Source of the DNA: Gigaspora rosea
Lineage: Eukaryota > Glomeromycota > Glomeromycetes > Diversisporales > Gigasporaceae
Length of the DNA stretch: 64,000 nt
Direction: 5' to 3'
Assembly (NCBI GenBank): GCA_003550325.1
Contig: QKWP01000611.1
Coordinates: forward strand, 94,987 to 158,986
Shown: positions 1 to 11,835 of the stretch, piece after piece
How positions within the stretch are numbered: position 1 is the stretch's first letter
How the letters are laid out: each line of letters opens with the position of its first letter
Translations under genes and position numbers: made by a program
The notes under the pieces: model-generated
The model's input: only the letters and a program-made list of their open reading frames with translations
What the model was told of the DNA's origin: nothing
Databases searched by the model: none

Positions 1-1060
1 CCATTCAAATAATTGGTTTGTAATTATTCTTTCCGTAACAGTTACATGTTTATTTAAATACAGTATTCTAGTAAAATTAAAGCGGATAAAAGATAAAGGT
101 TGATTTAAAATCTTAAATTATCTTAGTCGGTTCGCCTGGCCCGTGAAGGCATGGGCCGACTAGTGATGTGCCATTTATATGATGTCCAAATTTTTTTAGC
201 GTACAGTACGTACAGTACGTATAGCACTTATATAATAAAGTTGCTTTGATAGTTATATGTTTAATTTTTTATATTAGTCTATATTACAATTAATATAATA
301 TTTGAATCTATTTTGATAATAAATATTTAATATATCAGATTGGCAATACATTAATAAATGTAGTTTATTGTATTAATACAGTATTTAGGCCATTTGAAGT
401 TAATTTTCGGTTAACATCACTTTCCAGGACTCTCGGAAGGGGAGAGGGAGGGCAATGAAATATATATATATAATTAACAACCTATTTTTAAAGTAGTAAA
501 TCTATTATAACGAATCGACTTCAAGTTATATTTAGTAAGTTGAGTAGCTAATTAGGTCAGATAAATTTGATTCAGTAGTTAACATTACTTCCTATTACAA
601 AAGAGAGGAGAGAAAATAAATAAATAAATTATATAATGCATTCATCCGAGAAAAAGAACTTCGTACGTATAATTTTTACTCTTGTGATCACATGATCGGA
701 TCTGCATCAGCTTTGCAGCCAATTTTGGGTTTATTAATTCCCCCGAAGTTCCTATTGGCCGAATGCAAATTTTGTCTCTCATTGAATGAAATCAAATCAC
801 TGATCGGATGGCTTAAAAATTAATGTAAAAAAGTATCGGTTGTTTTGTAATTGTTATTTTCGTAAAAGTTACATGTTTATTTAAATATTTCTTATTATTA
901 TTTTAATTAATTTAAAATTTTGGTTTATTTAATAAAATGTATAAATTTATACAAATAATATATTTCCAAAATATAAGCTATATAAATTATATAAATATAT
1001 AATCATTTATTATATTAAAGCACAAACGTCCGTCCGTCGCTATCGACCAATTAGAAAATT
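1..1060. other. AT-rich non-coding stretch with a degenerate direct repeat
   Basis: No credible reading frame. Bases 1-80 and about 815-900 resemble each other (both contain TTACATGTTTATTTAAATA), so they are old copies of one repeat. A GC-richer hairpin lies at 124-162 (arms TAGTCGG and CCGACTA). A short palindromic patch with TACAGTACGTAC-like sequence lies near 200-235; similar sequence recurs at 17.2-17.35 kb. Confidence 0.5.
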
Positions 1061-1086
1061 CAACGTAATATTTCCTGTTGGGCTGT

Positions 1087-1186
1087 TAATAGGTCCGGTC
1101 TGGACCGACGGTCCCTCAGTCCGTCCAGGGATCGGGCCGGTCTGGTCCTTTTTAGGACGGACCGGAAGAACTGTCGGTCCTAATAG
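1087..1186. repeat. GC-rich imperfect palindrome
   Basis: A roughly 100-base GC-rich island in AT-rich DNA. The ends (AATAGGTCCG on the left, CGGTCCTAATAG on the right) are imperfect inverted copies, and CCGGTC/GACCGG motifs recur inside. It behaves like a small foldback element. No clear target duplication was seen. Confidence 0.45.
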
Positions 1187-1432
1187 TAAATATCAAATAA
1201 AAATACGCATTTTGAAACAACTATAAAATGTTGTTTTTGGTTAAAATTCAATTACAAACCCCTTGGTTTGTTAAACAAGATTAAACCACGTTAAATGTAT
1301 AATGAGAACGGGATATTGTTAACGTTAATAAAATAAAGAAATTTATTAATGACACAATGGCGTGATCAGTTGATTTACAATTTGCACTGTATTTGTGCAA
1401 AATAACGCCTATGGGCATTATTTTGGAACACG

Positions 1433-1528
1433 AGTTTGAAACAAGCTAACGATTAATTTAGCCGAGGATTTTGATGATAAAAATTTAATTTGCATTCGAC
1501 TAAATTAATTATTAGCTTGTCTCAAACA
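1433..1528. repeat. Small MITE-like palindrome
   Basis: The two ends form about 32-base imperfect inverted repeats (left begins GTTTGAAACAAGCTAACGAT; right ends TAGCTTGTCTCAAAC) around a short AT-rich loop. The 1187-1432 and 1529-1999 flanks hold nothing recognisable. Confidence 0.5.
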
Positions 1529-1999
1529 AATACAAGATTATCTAGCTATTATGTATAACATTTTACCGATTAAAATTTTTTTTGATTTTAACTTGGAAAT
1601 AACCCGATACTATTAGTATACTTTATTTTTTATATTTTTTTTTTATTAAATATATTAGGTTTATAAATTTTTAATATTTGACGAACATGTAAATGCTGAC
1701 AATATTATAATAATATTTATATATTTTTCTATGCAAGTAACATCTAATCGTTTTGTTAATTTACTTCAATATTTCATATATTAAGAAATTCTTGTCTTGA
1801 ATAAGTACAAGATTGAACTTTGGCGTGCCCAATTATGATTATATTATTCAATCAAAGTATTGAATTTTAAGTGGTTTAAAAGTGACAAAATATCTTTTTA
1901 ACTGATTTTAACTATAGTGTTTATATTTACAAAGTTAATTAAATGATGTTATTTTATTAACTAGGTACTTGAGTTGCTTAAAGGGTGTTAGAGATGAAT

Positions 2000-3610
2000 G
2001 TACTATATCTGATATTGTATTATGCAGTACAAGGATCTCATGTTGTGATTAGACTCCATGGCTGCGATAGCAATGCAAGGACCTCATGTTATGATTAATC
2101 TCTATGGTTGCAGCAGGCAATGCAAAAACCTTATGTTTGGTGATTAATCTCCTATAAAAACTCATTCAGATTTTGTTCGGATTTTATTAAGGAAATGCTC
2201 ATTTTTTAAAGTAATAATTGAACAAAATCTGGATATGATTTTAACTTTTTTTTATAGAGTACACAACTAAAATAGCAGTACAAGGATTTCTCGTTGTAAT
2301 TAGACTCCGTGGCTGTAAGGGTCTCATGTTTTGATTAGGCTCTATGGCTGCCACGGGCAGTGAAGAACCTCATGATTGGTGATTAAGCTCCACAACTACA
2401 AGGACCTTAATTGTGATTAGACGCCGTGGCTGCTATAGCAATGCAAGAACCCAAGTTGTGATTAGGCTCTATGGCTGTCGCAGGCAGTGCAAGAACCTCA
2501 TATTTGGTGGTGATTAAGCTCCACAACTACAAGGACCTTAATTGTGATTAGACTCCGTGGTGCTATAGCAAGCAAGAACCCAAGTTGTGATTAGGCACTA
2601 TGGCTGCCGCAGGCAGTGCAAGAGCTCATATTTCAAACCAAGTTGATTATGTGTTCTACATTACCCCCCCCCCCGCCGGGGGGGGGGAGAGGGTGGTTCA
2701 CTTAGTAAAATTTTAAAAAAAATTTTTCAAAAAAAAAAATTTTTCCAAATTTTTCCGTGACTATATAAAAATTTTCCGAAATGTCCCGTAGTCCTATGTA
2801 AATTTATCAAAATTTTTTTTACTATGAGGGAGGGGGGGGGTAATGTAAAACACATAATCAACTTGGTCTGGCCTAATTAAAACCGTAACAGTGATAGCAG
2901 TGCAAGGACCTTAGGCTCCGTGGATGCAAGGTTCTTATGTTTTGATTAGGCTCTATGACTGCTGCAGGCAGTGCAAGAACTTTATGTATGGTAATTAAGC
3001 TCCACAACTATGATAGCAATGCAATGGTCTCATATTGTGATTAAGCATCATGAATGCGATAGCAATGCAAGGTCATCATGTGATTAGGCTCTATAGTTGC
3101 CATGGGCAGTAAAGAACCTTATATTTGGTGATTAAGTTCCACGACTACATTAGCAGTTCAAAGAACTTTACATCGTGAATAGACTCCATGGCTGTGATAG
3201 CAAAGCAAGCAAGGATCTTACATTGTAATTAGGCTCTATGGCAACTGTAGGTAGTGCAAGAATCTCATGTTTGGTGATTAAGCTCTGCAACTATGATAGC
3301 AATTTAAGAATTTCATGTTGTAATTAGGATCAGTGGATGAAATAGCAATGCAGGAACCTCATGTTGTAATTAGGCACAGGCAGTTCAAGAACCTCATGTT
3401 TGGTAATTAAGCTCCACAACTATGATAACAGTACAATGACCTTACATTGTGATTAGGCACATAGCTGTGATAGAAATGCGAGGATCTCATGTTGTGTTTA
3501 GCTTTATAGCTCTGCAGGTAGTATAAAACCTCATTTTGGTGATTAAGCACCACAACTATAATAGCAGTGTAAATACCTCATGTTGTAGTTAGGCTCTGTA
3601 GCTACGATAG
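2000..3610 (+). repeat. Long degenerate minisatellite array
   Basis: About 1.6 kb of head-to-tail, diverged units. Recurring phrases such as GCAGTGCAAGGACCTCATG, GTGATTAGGCTC and GATTAAGCTCCACAACTA come back about every 55 to 120 bases, with two sub-unit types alternating. No protein frame survives. The array is interrupted by the palindromic element at 2637-2867, so it is older than that insertion. Confidence 0.7.
2637..2867. mobile_element. Palindromic MITE with poly-C/poly-G arms
   Basis: Terminal inverted repeats of about 35 bases start ACCAAGTTGATTATGTGTT on the left and are matched on the right with one mismatch; each TIR runs into a long C (or G) tract. A second C-run/G-run palindrome sits just inside the left arm. 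The element sits within the minisatellite array. No target duplication could be fixed, because the array itself is degenerate. Confidence 0.65.
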
Positions 3611-4383
3611 CATAAATTCAACTAAAAGGAACCAATAATAACGATTTCATACTTACTGAACATTGTTAAAGATATTGAATGGTTTAAAAAAATTTTAAAA
3701 CAAAAGAAGCATTTATATAATCTACCCTAAGTCATACCTTATTAAAAAAAAGATAATAATAATGTTTTCCTGCTAAATCCCAAGTAATACTGTTTATATA
3801 TATATTATTTACAAATTTGTTATATTTACAATTACTGTAAATAATTTTGTTACAAACTTATTTGACATTCCATTGACTATAATATGTGATTAAGATGAGT
3901 GAATAAGTTTGTATTGGAATTGATCTATTTAAAAAATTTTATTCGTACTTACTCACTATTCCAGTGATCACAATATGTAGTTAAAACGAAATAGTATGCA
4001 AGAAATTATTGTATTTCCATTGCAAGTTGCTATAAAAAAATATATTACAGGACTTACTTTCTATTTGGTGACAGTTAGTTTCTACTGGAATTTTGTAGTT
4101 CCTATCATAATTTACTCTGTTGCAGAACTTACTATTTTGGTGACTACAATATATGATTAATGTGAGTTAGTTTGCAAAAATAAATGTGATTTTTTATCAT
4201 GAGCGACTGAAAAATTCTGTTAAGAACTTACTCACAATTTTGAAAACTACAATAAGTTGTTAAAGTGTGTTAGTTACATTAAAATTATCATAATTTCCAT
4301 TGCGAGTATTGTTACAGAATTATTCACTATTTCAGTAATTTCTATCATTAGTACTGTAAATATTCTGTTGCAAAACTTATTAC
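3611..4383. repeat. Non-coding stretch with weak ~115-base repeats
   Basis: Between 3860 and 4383 phrases of the type CTTACTCACTATTTC-GTGATnACAATATGTGATTAA recur about every 115 bases in diverged form, suggesting an old tandem array. The first 250 bases show nothing. Confidence 0.4.
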
Positions 4384-4553
4384 AGTAAAACCTCCATAAG
4401 TGCACCTCTACAAATACATATTCTCTAAATGAATGCTCAAGTACTGGCTCAACTATATACATGCCTCCTATAAATGCACTTTCTCTTATTGATCTTTAAG
4501 TGCATGTTGTTAAAGCTTGATCCCAAGAGCATGCACTTATAAAGGTTTTATTG
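4384..4553. mobile_element. pogo/Tigger-type MITE
   Basis: A 170-base element with ends CAGTAAAACCTCCATAAGTG and the inverted CAATAAAACCTTTATAAGTG, flanked by TA on both sides (4382-4383 and 4554-4555). CAGT-type ends and a TA duplication are hallmarks of pogo/Tigger elements, and the ends resemble those of the full element at 8795-11602. It has no coding capacity. Confidence 0.7.
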
Positions 4554-4555
4554 TA

Positions 4556-5080
4556 TTATTCTTTTGTCACAGCACGTGGTTTGCTAATGCATGTTATTAG
4601 TGTTATTCATACCTCAATTAATAATATCAAAGACATGTATAATGAGTAATGCACAAAGTTGATATTTTAAAATCATAAATAGATAATTGAGTTCGATATT
4701 ATTATGTGAAAGACTATGAAAGTCATAGTCAAGACAACTTTGTACGTCTTGATTTTCACAATATACTGTATATTTTTACAGTTTTCATATATTTAGTAAG
4801 CCTCTTAAGAATGCATCATCTAATTATGGAAATGTAGATATAATCAGGAATGATTTGAGAATTGTAATTCGTAATCCGCATAAGAACTAGTGATCTACAA
4901 TAATAAAAATTGGAGATAAGATACATATATAGCTTTAACCTTTTTTCGAATCTGCTTGTTTCCAACATGCTAGAGCTTTTTTTAACCATAAATACGATTA
5001 AGCTTTGCTTATTTTTATGGTACCATCGCTGAGGCCGCCTTCGAAATCGTGTTGAAGTCATTATCCTCAAAGTTGCAATA
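4556..5080. other. Non-coding stretch
   Basis: AT-rich. An apparent short minus-strand frame at 4816-5070 shows no recognisable domain and is not supported as a gene. Confidence 0.4.
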
Positions 5081-5088
5081 CCCTAAGC

Positions 5089-5340
5089 CAGTGTTGTCAC
5101 TTGGACGTGTCCATACTATGTTTTTTGTCCAACGTCCAAGATTGTCCAAAATCATCCAAGCCTATGTCCCATGTTTAACTAATCAATAAAGTAATTTAAA
5201 AAAATATATAATTATATATTTTTTTAGGTGTTGGACTCATTGGTGAAAAAATTAAAATAGATTATCTTAATAAAATTTTAAGTAATTTTAATTTGAAAAA
5301 ATGTCCAAAATGTCCAAAAAACGTTCAAGTGACAACACTG
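5089..5340. mobile_element. hAT-type MITE with 8-bp target duplication
   Basis: A 252-base element with ends CAGTGTTGTCACTTGGACG and the inverted CAGTGTTGTCACTTGAACG. It is flanked by the perfect 8-bp direct repeat CCCTAAGC (5081-5088 and 5341-5348). The 8-bp duplication and YAGNG-type ends fit the hAT superfamily. The interior is AT-rich, with several TGTCCAAAAT-like sub-repeats and no frame. Confidence 0.85.
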
Positions 5341-5348
5341 CCCTAAGC

Positions 5349-6079
5349 TGTCGTAATTTTGGAGTCGATTTTAGTATTGTAAGACATCTTTTTTCGAGCC
5401 GTTGCAAGAGTTAATGGTTATTAAAAGAGGTGCTGACTAAGGTTTCAATGCCAAATTTACATTTTTTAGATTATAATAGAAGTACTGGTACTGGCACTAA
5501 ATACAAATGCCTAGGTATTATTAAGAACTTTATAAGCACCAGATATTATTCACGGATCCAGCAATTTTACTAGTGGTACTATGTACTTATTGCAAATAGC
5601 AGCATATGGGCTTGGTGCTAGGAAAGGAACGAATTTGACAAAAAATAATATTGCAAATCATCATCAGCAAAAAAAATATGCGTAAACCTCCGCAAGTTTT
5701 TACACAAGCGTAAACTTGCAAAAATCTTATGATTAGTTCAGAGTATTACATAGGAGTAATATTTACGTAAGTTTACACTATAGCATATATATACGTAATC
5801 TTACATAAGTTATTGCCGTAATATTTCGAAAATCTTATGATACAATGCGAAATAAAAAAATGCTCTTTTGGGGTTGCAGGATCACAGGAGTAATATTTTT
5901 GCATATTTTGTGATGTTTTCGCATTGTTTCACAACATTTTGCAAATTTTCGCAAATTTTCAAAATTTTTTAAAAAATAAATAAATAATATACATATTTAC
6001 ATAATCATGCTTTTTTACAGAATTTCGCAATATTTCGCACGGCTTCGCAATTTATTATAAAATTTTTATTTTTTTATTT
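5349..6079. repeat. Remnants of AT-rich foldback repeats
   Basis: At 5660-5850 GCGTAAAC/GCAAGTTTTTAC motifs recur on both strands and resemble sequence at 8700-8790 and 11605-11835. At 5870-6060 a TTTTGCAAATTTTCGCAAA-rich arm resembles the foldback repeats at 20140-20400 and 36077-36385. There is no gene. Confidence 0.45.
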
Positions 6080-7305
6080 ATTATTATTAGGATGTTATTT
6101 TATGGTGACCCATCGCCATGGCGACCCCATGGTCAGCCAATCAAAAGCGATCATGTGGTCAGCTTTTTTTATTCAAAAAATTTTTTTTTAAGTTTTTATT
6201 ATATTATTAAAAAAAAAAGAAAAAAAACTTTGCGTACATAAAAAAAAAGTAAAAAAAACTTCACGAAACAAAAAAAAATTTTTTTTATGAACTCGTTTAT
6301 TTTTAAAAAAAACCCGCAAAATAATAATATAAAAAAAATTTTACATTGTATAACTTATATAAAAAAAAATACATCATAACTTAAAAAAAAAAAAAAATTA
6401 CATCGTTGTGTAATGAGCATCATTGTGCAACGAAGCCACCAAAACCACTCATCCACTACAACAAAGGACAGTAAAAGAAATGGCCCATGCGACAAAGACG
6501 GCGAAAGAAACGGCCCATCCATATGACAAAGACGGTGAAAACAACGAATAATCCTGAAAGAACCACCGAAAAATGACTGAAAAAAAACGAATTACCTGGA
6601 AAAGCTTACTACAAAATTCAACAAAAAAATAAAGAAGAACTTACCCGAAAAACAACAAAGAATCTACACCGAAACTGACGAACTTATCAAAAGAACCCAC
6701 CGAAAAGCAACGAATTTACCGAAAGAACCCAAAAAAAAACACCCTGACGAGGAATCTCAACAAAAAGCTTACGGTACTGGAAAATTCACCAAAAATGATG
6801 AAGATTTTACCAGAAGAACCTACCGAAAATGACGAAGAACATTACCGAAAAACGATGAACTTGCCGAAAGCCCACCGAAAAACGAGGAGACCCCACTGAA
6901 AAATGAAGACAAACTTGCCGAAAGGACCTACTGAAACCAACGAAACCTATTAACCCTACGAAAAAACCCAACGCAAAACTTGGCGAAAGAACTTGAAAAA
7001 AAACCTACCCAATCACATGAACGAAGTGCGACTGACTTCATGAGGCTCCTTCAACTACGACACCAACAATGGCACCAACGAAAGTTCCAGTGACGGCTCT
7101 AGCGAAGACTCCATCCAGCGACAACTCCAGCGATGACTCAAAATAACAACTAAAAAAAATATTGCGTTAATAAAAAAAAAAGAAAAAATTAAATACAAAA
7201 AAAAAACAGATCATCTATATGATCGCCAATTTAAAAAATGATTGGTCGATTATATAGGGTCGCCATGGCGATAGGTCGCTATCTATAATTTTCCTTATTA
7301 TTATA
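6080..7305. mobile_element. TIR-bounded element with CCGAAAA-rich interior
   Basis: Both ends carry an inverted motif: GACCCATCGCCATGGCGACC near 6105 and GGGTCGCCATGGCGATAGGT near 7260, each followed inward by GATCA- and CCAATC-containing sequence. The 6430-7000 interior is purine-rich with recurring ACCGAAAAAnGA units, then a Ser/Asp-codon-like GGCTCTAGCGAAGACTCC tract near 7090-7140. No intact frame exists. Partial relatives lie at 36400-36600 and, less clearly, 45650-46100, both on the opposite strand. Confidence 0.5.
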
Positions 7306-8790
7306 TATTATATTTTACATTATTAAATATATATTTTTAATTATTATTACATACTTTATTATATATTACATATTATTTTTATATTATTACAAATATTTTA
7401 AACTACTTTTGCACTTTGTCGCATCTAATTCTATTACTATATACAAAAAAACTAGCCCTATACACTTATTTTCGCTCACCTTACAGTTAGCTATTATCTT
7501 CGCTTCTTTGTTTTCTATCATTTTTGAAAGTGTCAGAAGTCGTAGTTGGCATGTGCAAGGTTTTGAAAAGTTGTTGTTTTCTCACAAAGTGCTGAAATAA
7601 AATAAATTAATTAAAAAAATTTAAAAAGAAACCAAAAAAAACAAAAACAAAAAATACAAAACAAAAAAAAATAAAACGAAACCTTGCAAGAACTTGCAAA
7701 AACTAGCAAAAACTTGAGAAAACTTGCGCACATTTCTCTAAAGAAGCATTCTTGAAAATTTAAAAATTGCTGGGGTGTGTTCTTGAAAGTGTTGGAAGTC
7801 GTAGTTGGCATGCGCAAGGTTTCAAAAAGTTGTTGTTTTCTAGCAAAGTGTCGAAATAAAATAAATTAATAAAAAAATTTTAAAAATAAACCAAAACAAA
7901 AAGCACGAAATGAAAAAATAAATGAAATAAAACCTTGCAAGAACTTGCAAAAACTTATAAAAACTTGCAAAAACTTGCAAAAACTTGCAACCATTTCTCT
8001 AAAGAAGCATTCTTGAAGATTTAGAAATTGCTGGGGGTGGTTCTTGAAAGTGTCGAAAGTCGTAGTTGGCATGCGCAAGGTTTCAAAAAGTTGTTGTTTT
8101 TCTTACAAAGTGTCGAAATAAAATAAATTAATAAAAAAATTTTAAAAATAAACCAAAAAACAAAAACAAAAAGCACGAAATGAAAAAATAAATGAAACGA
8201 AACCTTGCAAGAACTTGCAAAAACTTGCAAAAACTTGCGAACACTTGCGAAAACTTGTGCCATTTCTCTAAAGAAGTGTTCTTTAAAATTTAGAAATTGC
8301 TGGAGTTGCATTCTTAAAAGTGTTAAAAGTCGTAGTTGGCATGCTCAAGGTTTCGAAAAGTTGGTTGTTTTTCTTGTAAAGTGCCAAAATAAAAATAAAA
8401 TAAAAAATTAAAAAAAAATAAATAAATAAAAATAAAAAAACAAATGAAACCAAAAAAAAAAACAAACGAAAACAAAAAAAACAAAAGAAAACAAAAAATG
8501 AAAAACAAAAAAGTGAAAAAAACAAAATAGAAGATTTAATTATAAACAAAAGATCTAATTTGATCTTGTAGTACAGTATTTGAACTTCATCAAACTATTT
8601 CGAACTATTTCGAAAACTTAGTCCAATGCGCAATCCAGGTTACAGATCTATTAATTTAGCTTGTTTTCTGGTCCTAAAATATTTCGAAAGGGTTCGAATA
8701 TTTATGTAAGAAATTTAGTGTAAATTTACGATTTCTTAAAGTTCATAAAAAATTGTAAAAAATTTAGCATAAACTTTCGCAAGTTTTTAC
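7306..8790 (+). repeat. Dispersed repeat R1, copy 1, with ~260-bp tandem units
   Basis: A repeat block seen in four places in the window. Here its core contains about 3.4 tandem units: the phrase CGTAGTTGGCATG recurs at about 7541, 7800, 8061 and 8331, a period of 259-270 bases. Each unit also carries CTTGCAAGAACTTGCAAAAA and ATTTCTCTAAAGAAGCATTC. Phe/Lys-rich frames across the block come from its A-rich and T-rich tracts and are not genes. The right part (8520-8700) matches the outer parts of the copies at 30.6-31 and 40.5-40.8 kb. Confidence 0.65.
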
Positions 8791-8794
8791 AATA

Positions 8795-11602
8795 CAGTCA
8801 ACCCTCTCTAAGTGCAACCCCCTTAAATGCAACCCCCTTAAATGCATGGCAATTGTCTGGCCTATGAAGGGCTTTATAGCTAAATGCACGTTCTTTATTC
8901 TGCAATTGCATGCTATTCTCTTGGCCCGTGCATATAGACTCCCCTCGTAAATGCAACCACATGATCACAGTCATAGAACAACCAATCAAAATTTGATATT
9001 CTTTTATAACATTCGATTATCATATGCATACCTGATCACTACGTACCAATTCGGGCCATGCCTGTACAAATCCGGATCTTGACCTATGCTATGAAGATTC
9101 GTGCTTATCCGATGCCAACCTGTAGTAATCTGGTCCAATTTTCTTATAGGGCAATCATTTTAATCATCTGATACTTGTACAATTAGCCCAAAAATATACA
9201 CACACTATACCTTTATATATATAAGTATTTATATATGTAATACGTCATGTTTTTTGTTTAAGTCTGCAAGCGAAATTTTTATAGACAGAGTTGAATAATA
9301 TTAAATCCAAATTTTGGGGTTTGCTATAAAAATAAATAAAAATTTTCCCAAAGCAATTCATTTAAATCCAAATTTTTTTATTTTAAAGAATTGGATTCAT
9401 TTTTATAATTAAAATAAAATTCCCAGGATTTGTAAGAATCGATTACAACCCCTAATCCAAACAATAAACCTATGCCAAATGCCTTTTTTTTCATTTATTT
9501 TTTATGAAACACGAATCAGTTGGTATACTCGAATGCCCATTTTTTCAAATTAAGCACATAAATGAGCGCTAGATATACATATAGCATATCATTCAAGATT
9601 ATATGCATAAATGCATAAATACATACGTATTGTATATATTCTAGGCTCGCATCTGATAAGCATTCTAAATTGATCTTTTCTTTGTTAGCTCTAATAATAA
9701 TAATTAATAAAAGGTTAAAAATTAATCGAATTCGAATATAATTTGTTAATTATAAAGTAGAAGCATATATTTAAGACAATAAAGTCAAAGATCTTTTCTA
9801 ATAAATAAATATCTTCGTGTATTGAATAGCCCTAGTAAACCAAAAATTTATTTTTTTTAATAATAAAGACAAAATGTCTTCTAGTAAACGCAAAGATAAA
9901 ACCACACTTACTAATAAACAAAGACAAGATATCGTCGCATACAAAAGTAAACATTCTAATACCAACGTTGAACTTGTAGACTGGATAAAGAAAGAATTTA
10001 AGCTTGACGTTCATCCGAGTATTATTGGATGCCTAATAAAAAATAAAGATGATATCTACTACTTTGGCGACTAAACAACTTAAAGGAAAAAAGATTTAGA
10101 GCAGTTAACCTAAGCACTTTGCGCCAACGCTAATGGTACAGATAAAAGAAAAATATTTGTAATTGGCAAACCCCCTATTCACGTTGCTTTAAAGGAGTTA
10201 ATTGTAATAGACTTGGTATTAAATATGATGCAAGTAAAAAAGCATGGATGACAATGATTTTGTTTCAAAAATGGCTTAAGGAGTTTGACTTGAAGATGGC
10301 TGGCCGTAAGATAATTTTTTTATTAGATAGTGCAAAAGTTCATTCTACTACTAATTTAAACCTTTGTAATATAACTGTCCATACTCTTCCTCCATACACA
10401 ACATCTCGTATTCAACCTATAAATGCTGCATCATTATGTCTTTCAAGCGACATTACCGAAGTTACTTTATAAAATGGTTACTTGACCAATGCGAAGCTAA
10501 AAAGATGAAAAAAATGGATGTTCTTGATGCTATAAGATTTATTGCTCGGGCAAAGAGTAAAGTAATACCAGAAACAATATATAACTGTTTTCGACATATG
10601 GGAATTCTTCCAGATACCCAAGATTATGAAAAATCCTTCATTGATAATAACGATGATGAATTGATGGATGAGCTTTATACAGATATTAAGACACTTAACT
10701 TTTCAAACATGATGGATCTTGAGGAATATATTGATTATCCAGGAGAAAAGGAAACACGCAAAGTACTGAGCGATAAAGAAATTTTGAATCTAACCACTAA
10801 TCTTGAATCTGAATATGAAAGTGATGAAGATAATGACAGTACAGAAATGCGTGAAATTAGTCATCAAGAAGCATTAAATGCGGTAGAAATACTTGAACAA
10901 TATATTGTGCAAAACGATTTTAGTGAAATGTTCCAATTTGAACATGATGAAGCTTTATTAAAATTGCAAAAAGAAATAAGAAAGCTTCGAATTAAAGCTT
11001 TCAAGCAAACAAGTATTAAAACTTACTTTGAATTGGTAGATTAGATCGTCTTGTTTAGTTCTTTTGCTTTTTTTTATGAACTTCTCTTATCGCTTTATCG
11101 AGCTAGGTTGTTTGCCGTTTTTTATTTTGACAGCTATATTGGTTATGCAACTTACATTCAATGTCTTCTTAGAGGTTTTGTTTTTTTATAATTTCGAACC
11201 TACCTGATGTTGGAGAAAAGGTGTTAGTAAAATCTCTAAAACTTAAACAAATCAAACGTAAGGCCTTTACTTATTTTTTTGTAGAACGTTGTAATATTTT
11301 TAAGTAAGGTGCCTAATTAGTTTTGTCTTTTTTTTTTTTTTTTTAAAATTTTAAGTTAGTTTTGTCTGGAGCAAAGCGAAGGACTTATATATATATGACT
11401 AAAATTAAAAAAATTTTTGTACTATGGTAGCATTAGTGTAATGAAAAACTTTATTTTATATAATAAAAATTATACAATACATATTATTGGCTAAAACAGT
11501 CACATGATTTTACATAAATGGTTGGCTACTCTCTAATTGCAACCCTCCCTAAATGCATGCTACAGAGCCTGTCCCAATGACTTGCATTTAGGGGGTTGAC
11601 TG
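8795..11602 (+). mobile_element. Tigger/pogo-type DNA transposon, nearly full length
   Basis: A 2808-base element bounded by inverted ends CAGTCAACCCTCTCTAAGTG and (inverted) CAGTCAACCCCCTAAATGCA, flanked by TA at 8793-8794 and 11603-11604. Inside the left end CCTTAAATGCA is repeated. A transposase remnant lies centrally (9874-11044). TA duplication, CAGT ends and a CENP-B-like HTH followed by a DDE_1-like domain define a pogo/Tigger element of the Tc1/mariner superfamily. It is dead: the transposase has an internal deletion, frameshifts and a changed catalytic residue. Confidence 0.85.
9874..11044 (+). pseudogene. Tigger-like transposase remnant
   Basis: The first part (9874-10071) encodes about 66 residues with a CENP-B N-terminal type helix-turn-helix (TNKQRQDIVAYKSKH, then VHPSIIGCLI). 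A middle portion of a normal transposase, including the first catalytic Asp, is missing. The second part, from about 10190, carries DDE_1-like sequence: KAWMTMILFQKWL, the second Asp in IIFLLDSAKVHS, and LPPYTTSRIQP. Where the family has QP(M)DAG, the codon at 10422-10424 reads Asn instead of Asp, and a one-base frameshift follows. The third part (10436-11044) continues as SFKRHYRSYFIKWLLDQ and ends in an acidic tail at TAG 11042-11044. A functional protein is excluded. Confidence 0.8.
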
Positions 11603-11604
11603 TA

Positions 11605-11835
11605 TATAAGAAAATCGTAAACTTATATAAAAGGTTTAGTGTAAACCTATACAAGTTTTACAGTGCATAAGAAAATCGTAAATTTACATAAAATTTTTAC
11701 ATAAATTTACAATTTTCTTACACATCGTAAGACTTACGTAGTATTACGCTAAATTTTACATAAGTTTACAATTTTCTTATATACCATAAAAACTTGCGCA
11801 AGTTTATGCATATATATTTTTGCTGATAATGAAAC
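11605..11835. repeat. Repeats with AAACTTACGATTTTCTTA-like motif
   Basis: Sequence directly right of the Tigger insertion has several inverted copies of a motif like AAGAAAATCGTAAATTTACA and ends in AACTTGCGCAAGTTTATGCA. The sequence left of the insertion (8700-8790) is of the same kind, so the transposon apparently landed in this older repeat. Confidence 0.5.

Noticed and set aside
2000..3610. CRISPR-like regular repeats
   Set aside because: Units are diverged, without unique spacers of constant length, and the genome is eukaryotic.
7611..8549. Several Phe-rich minus-strand frames of 60-96 codons
   Set aside because: They are translations of A-rich tracts in the tandem units of repeat R1 and overlap one another in different frames.
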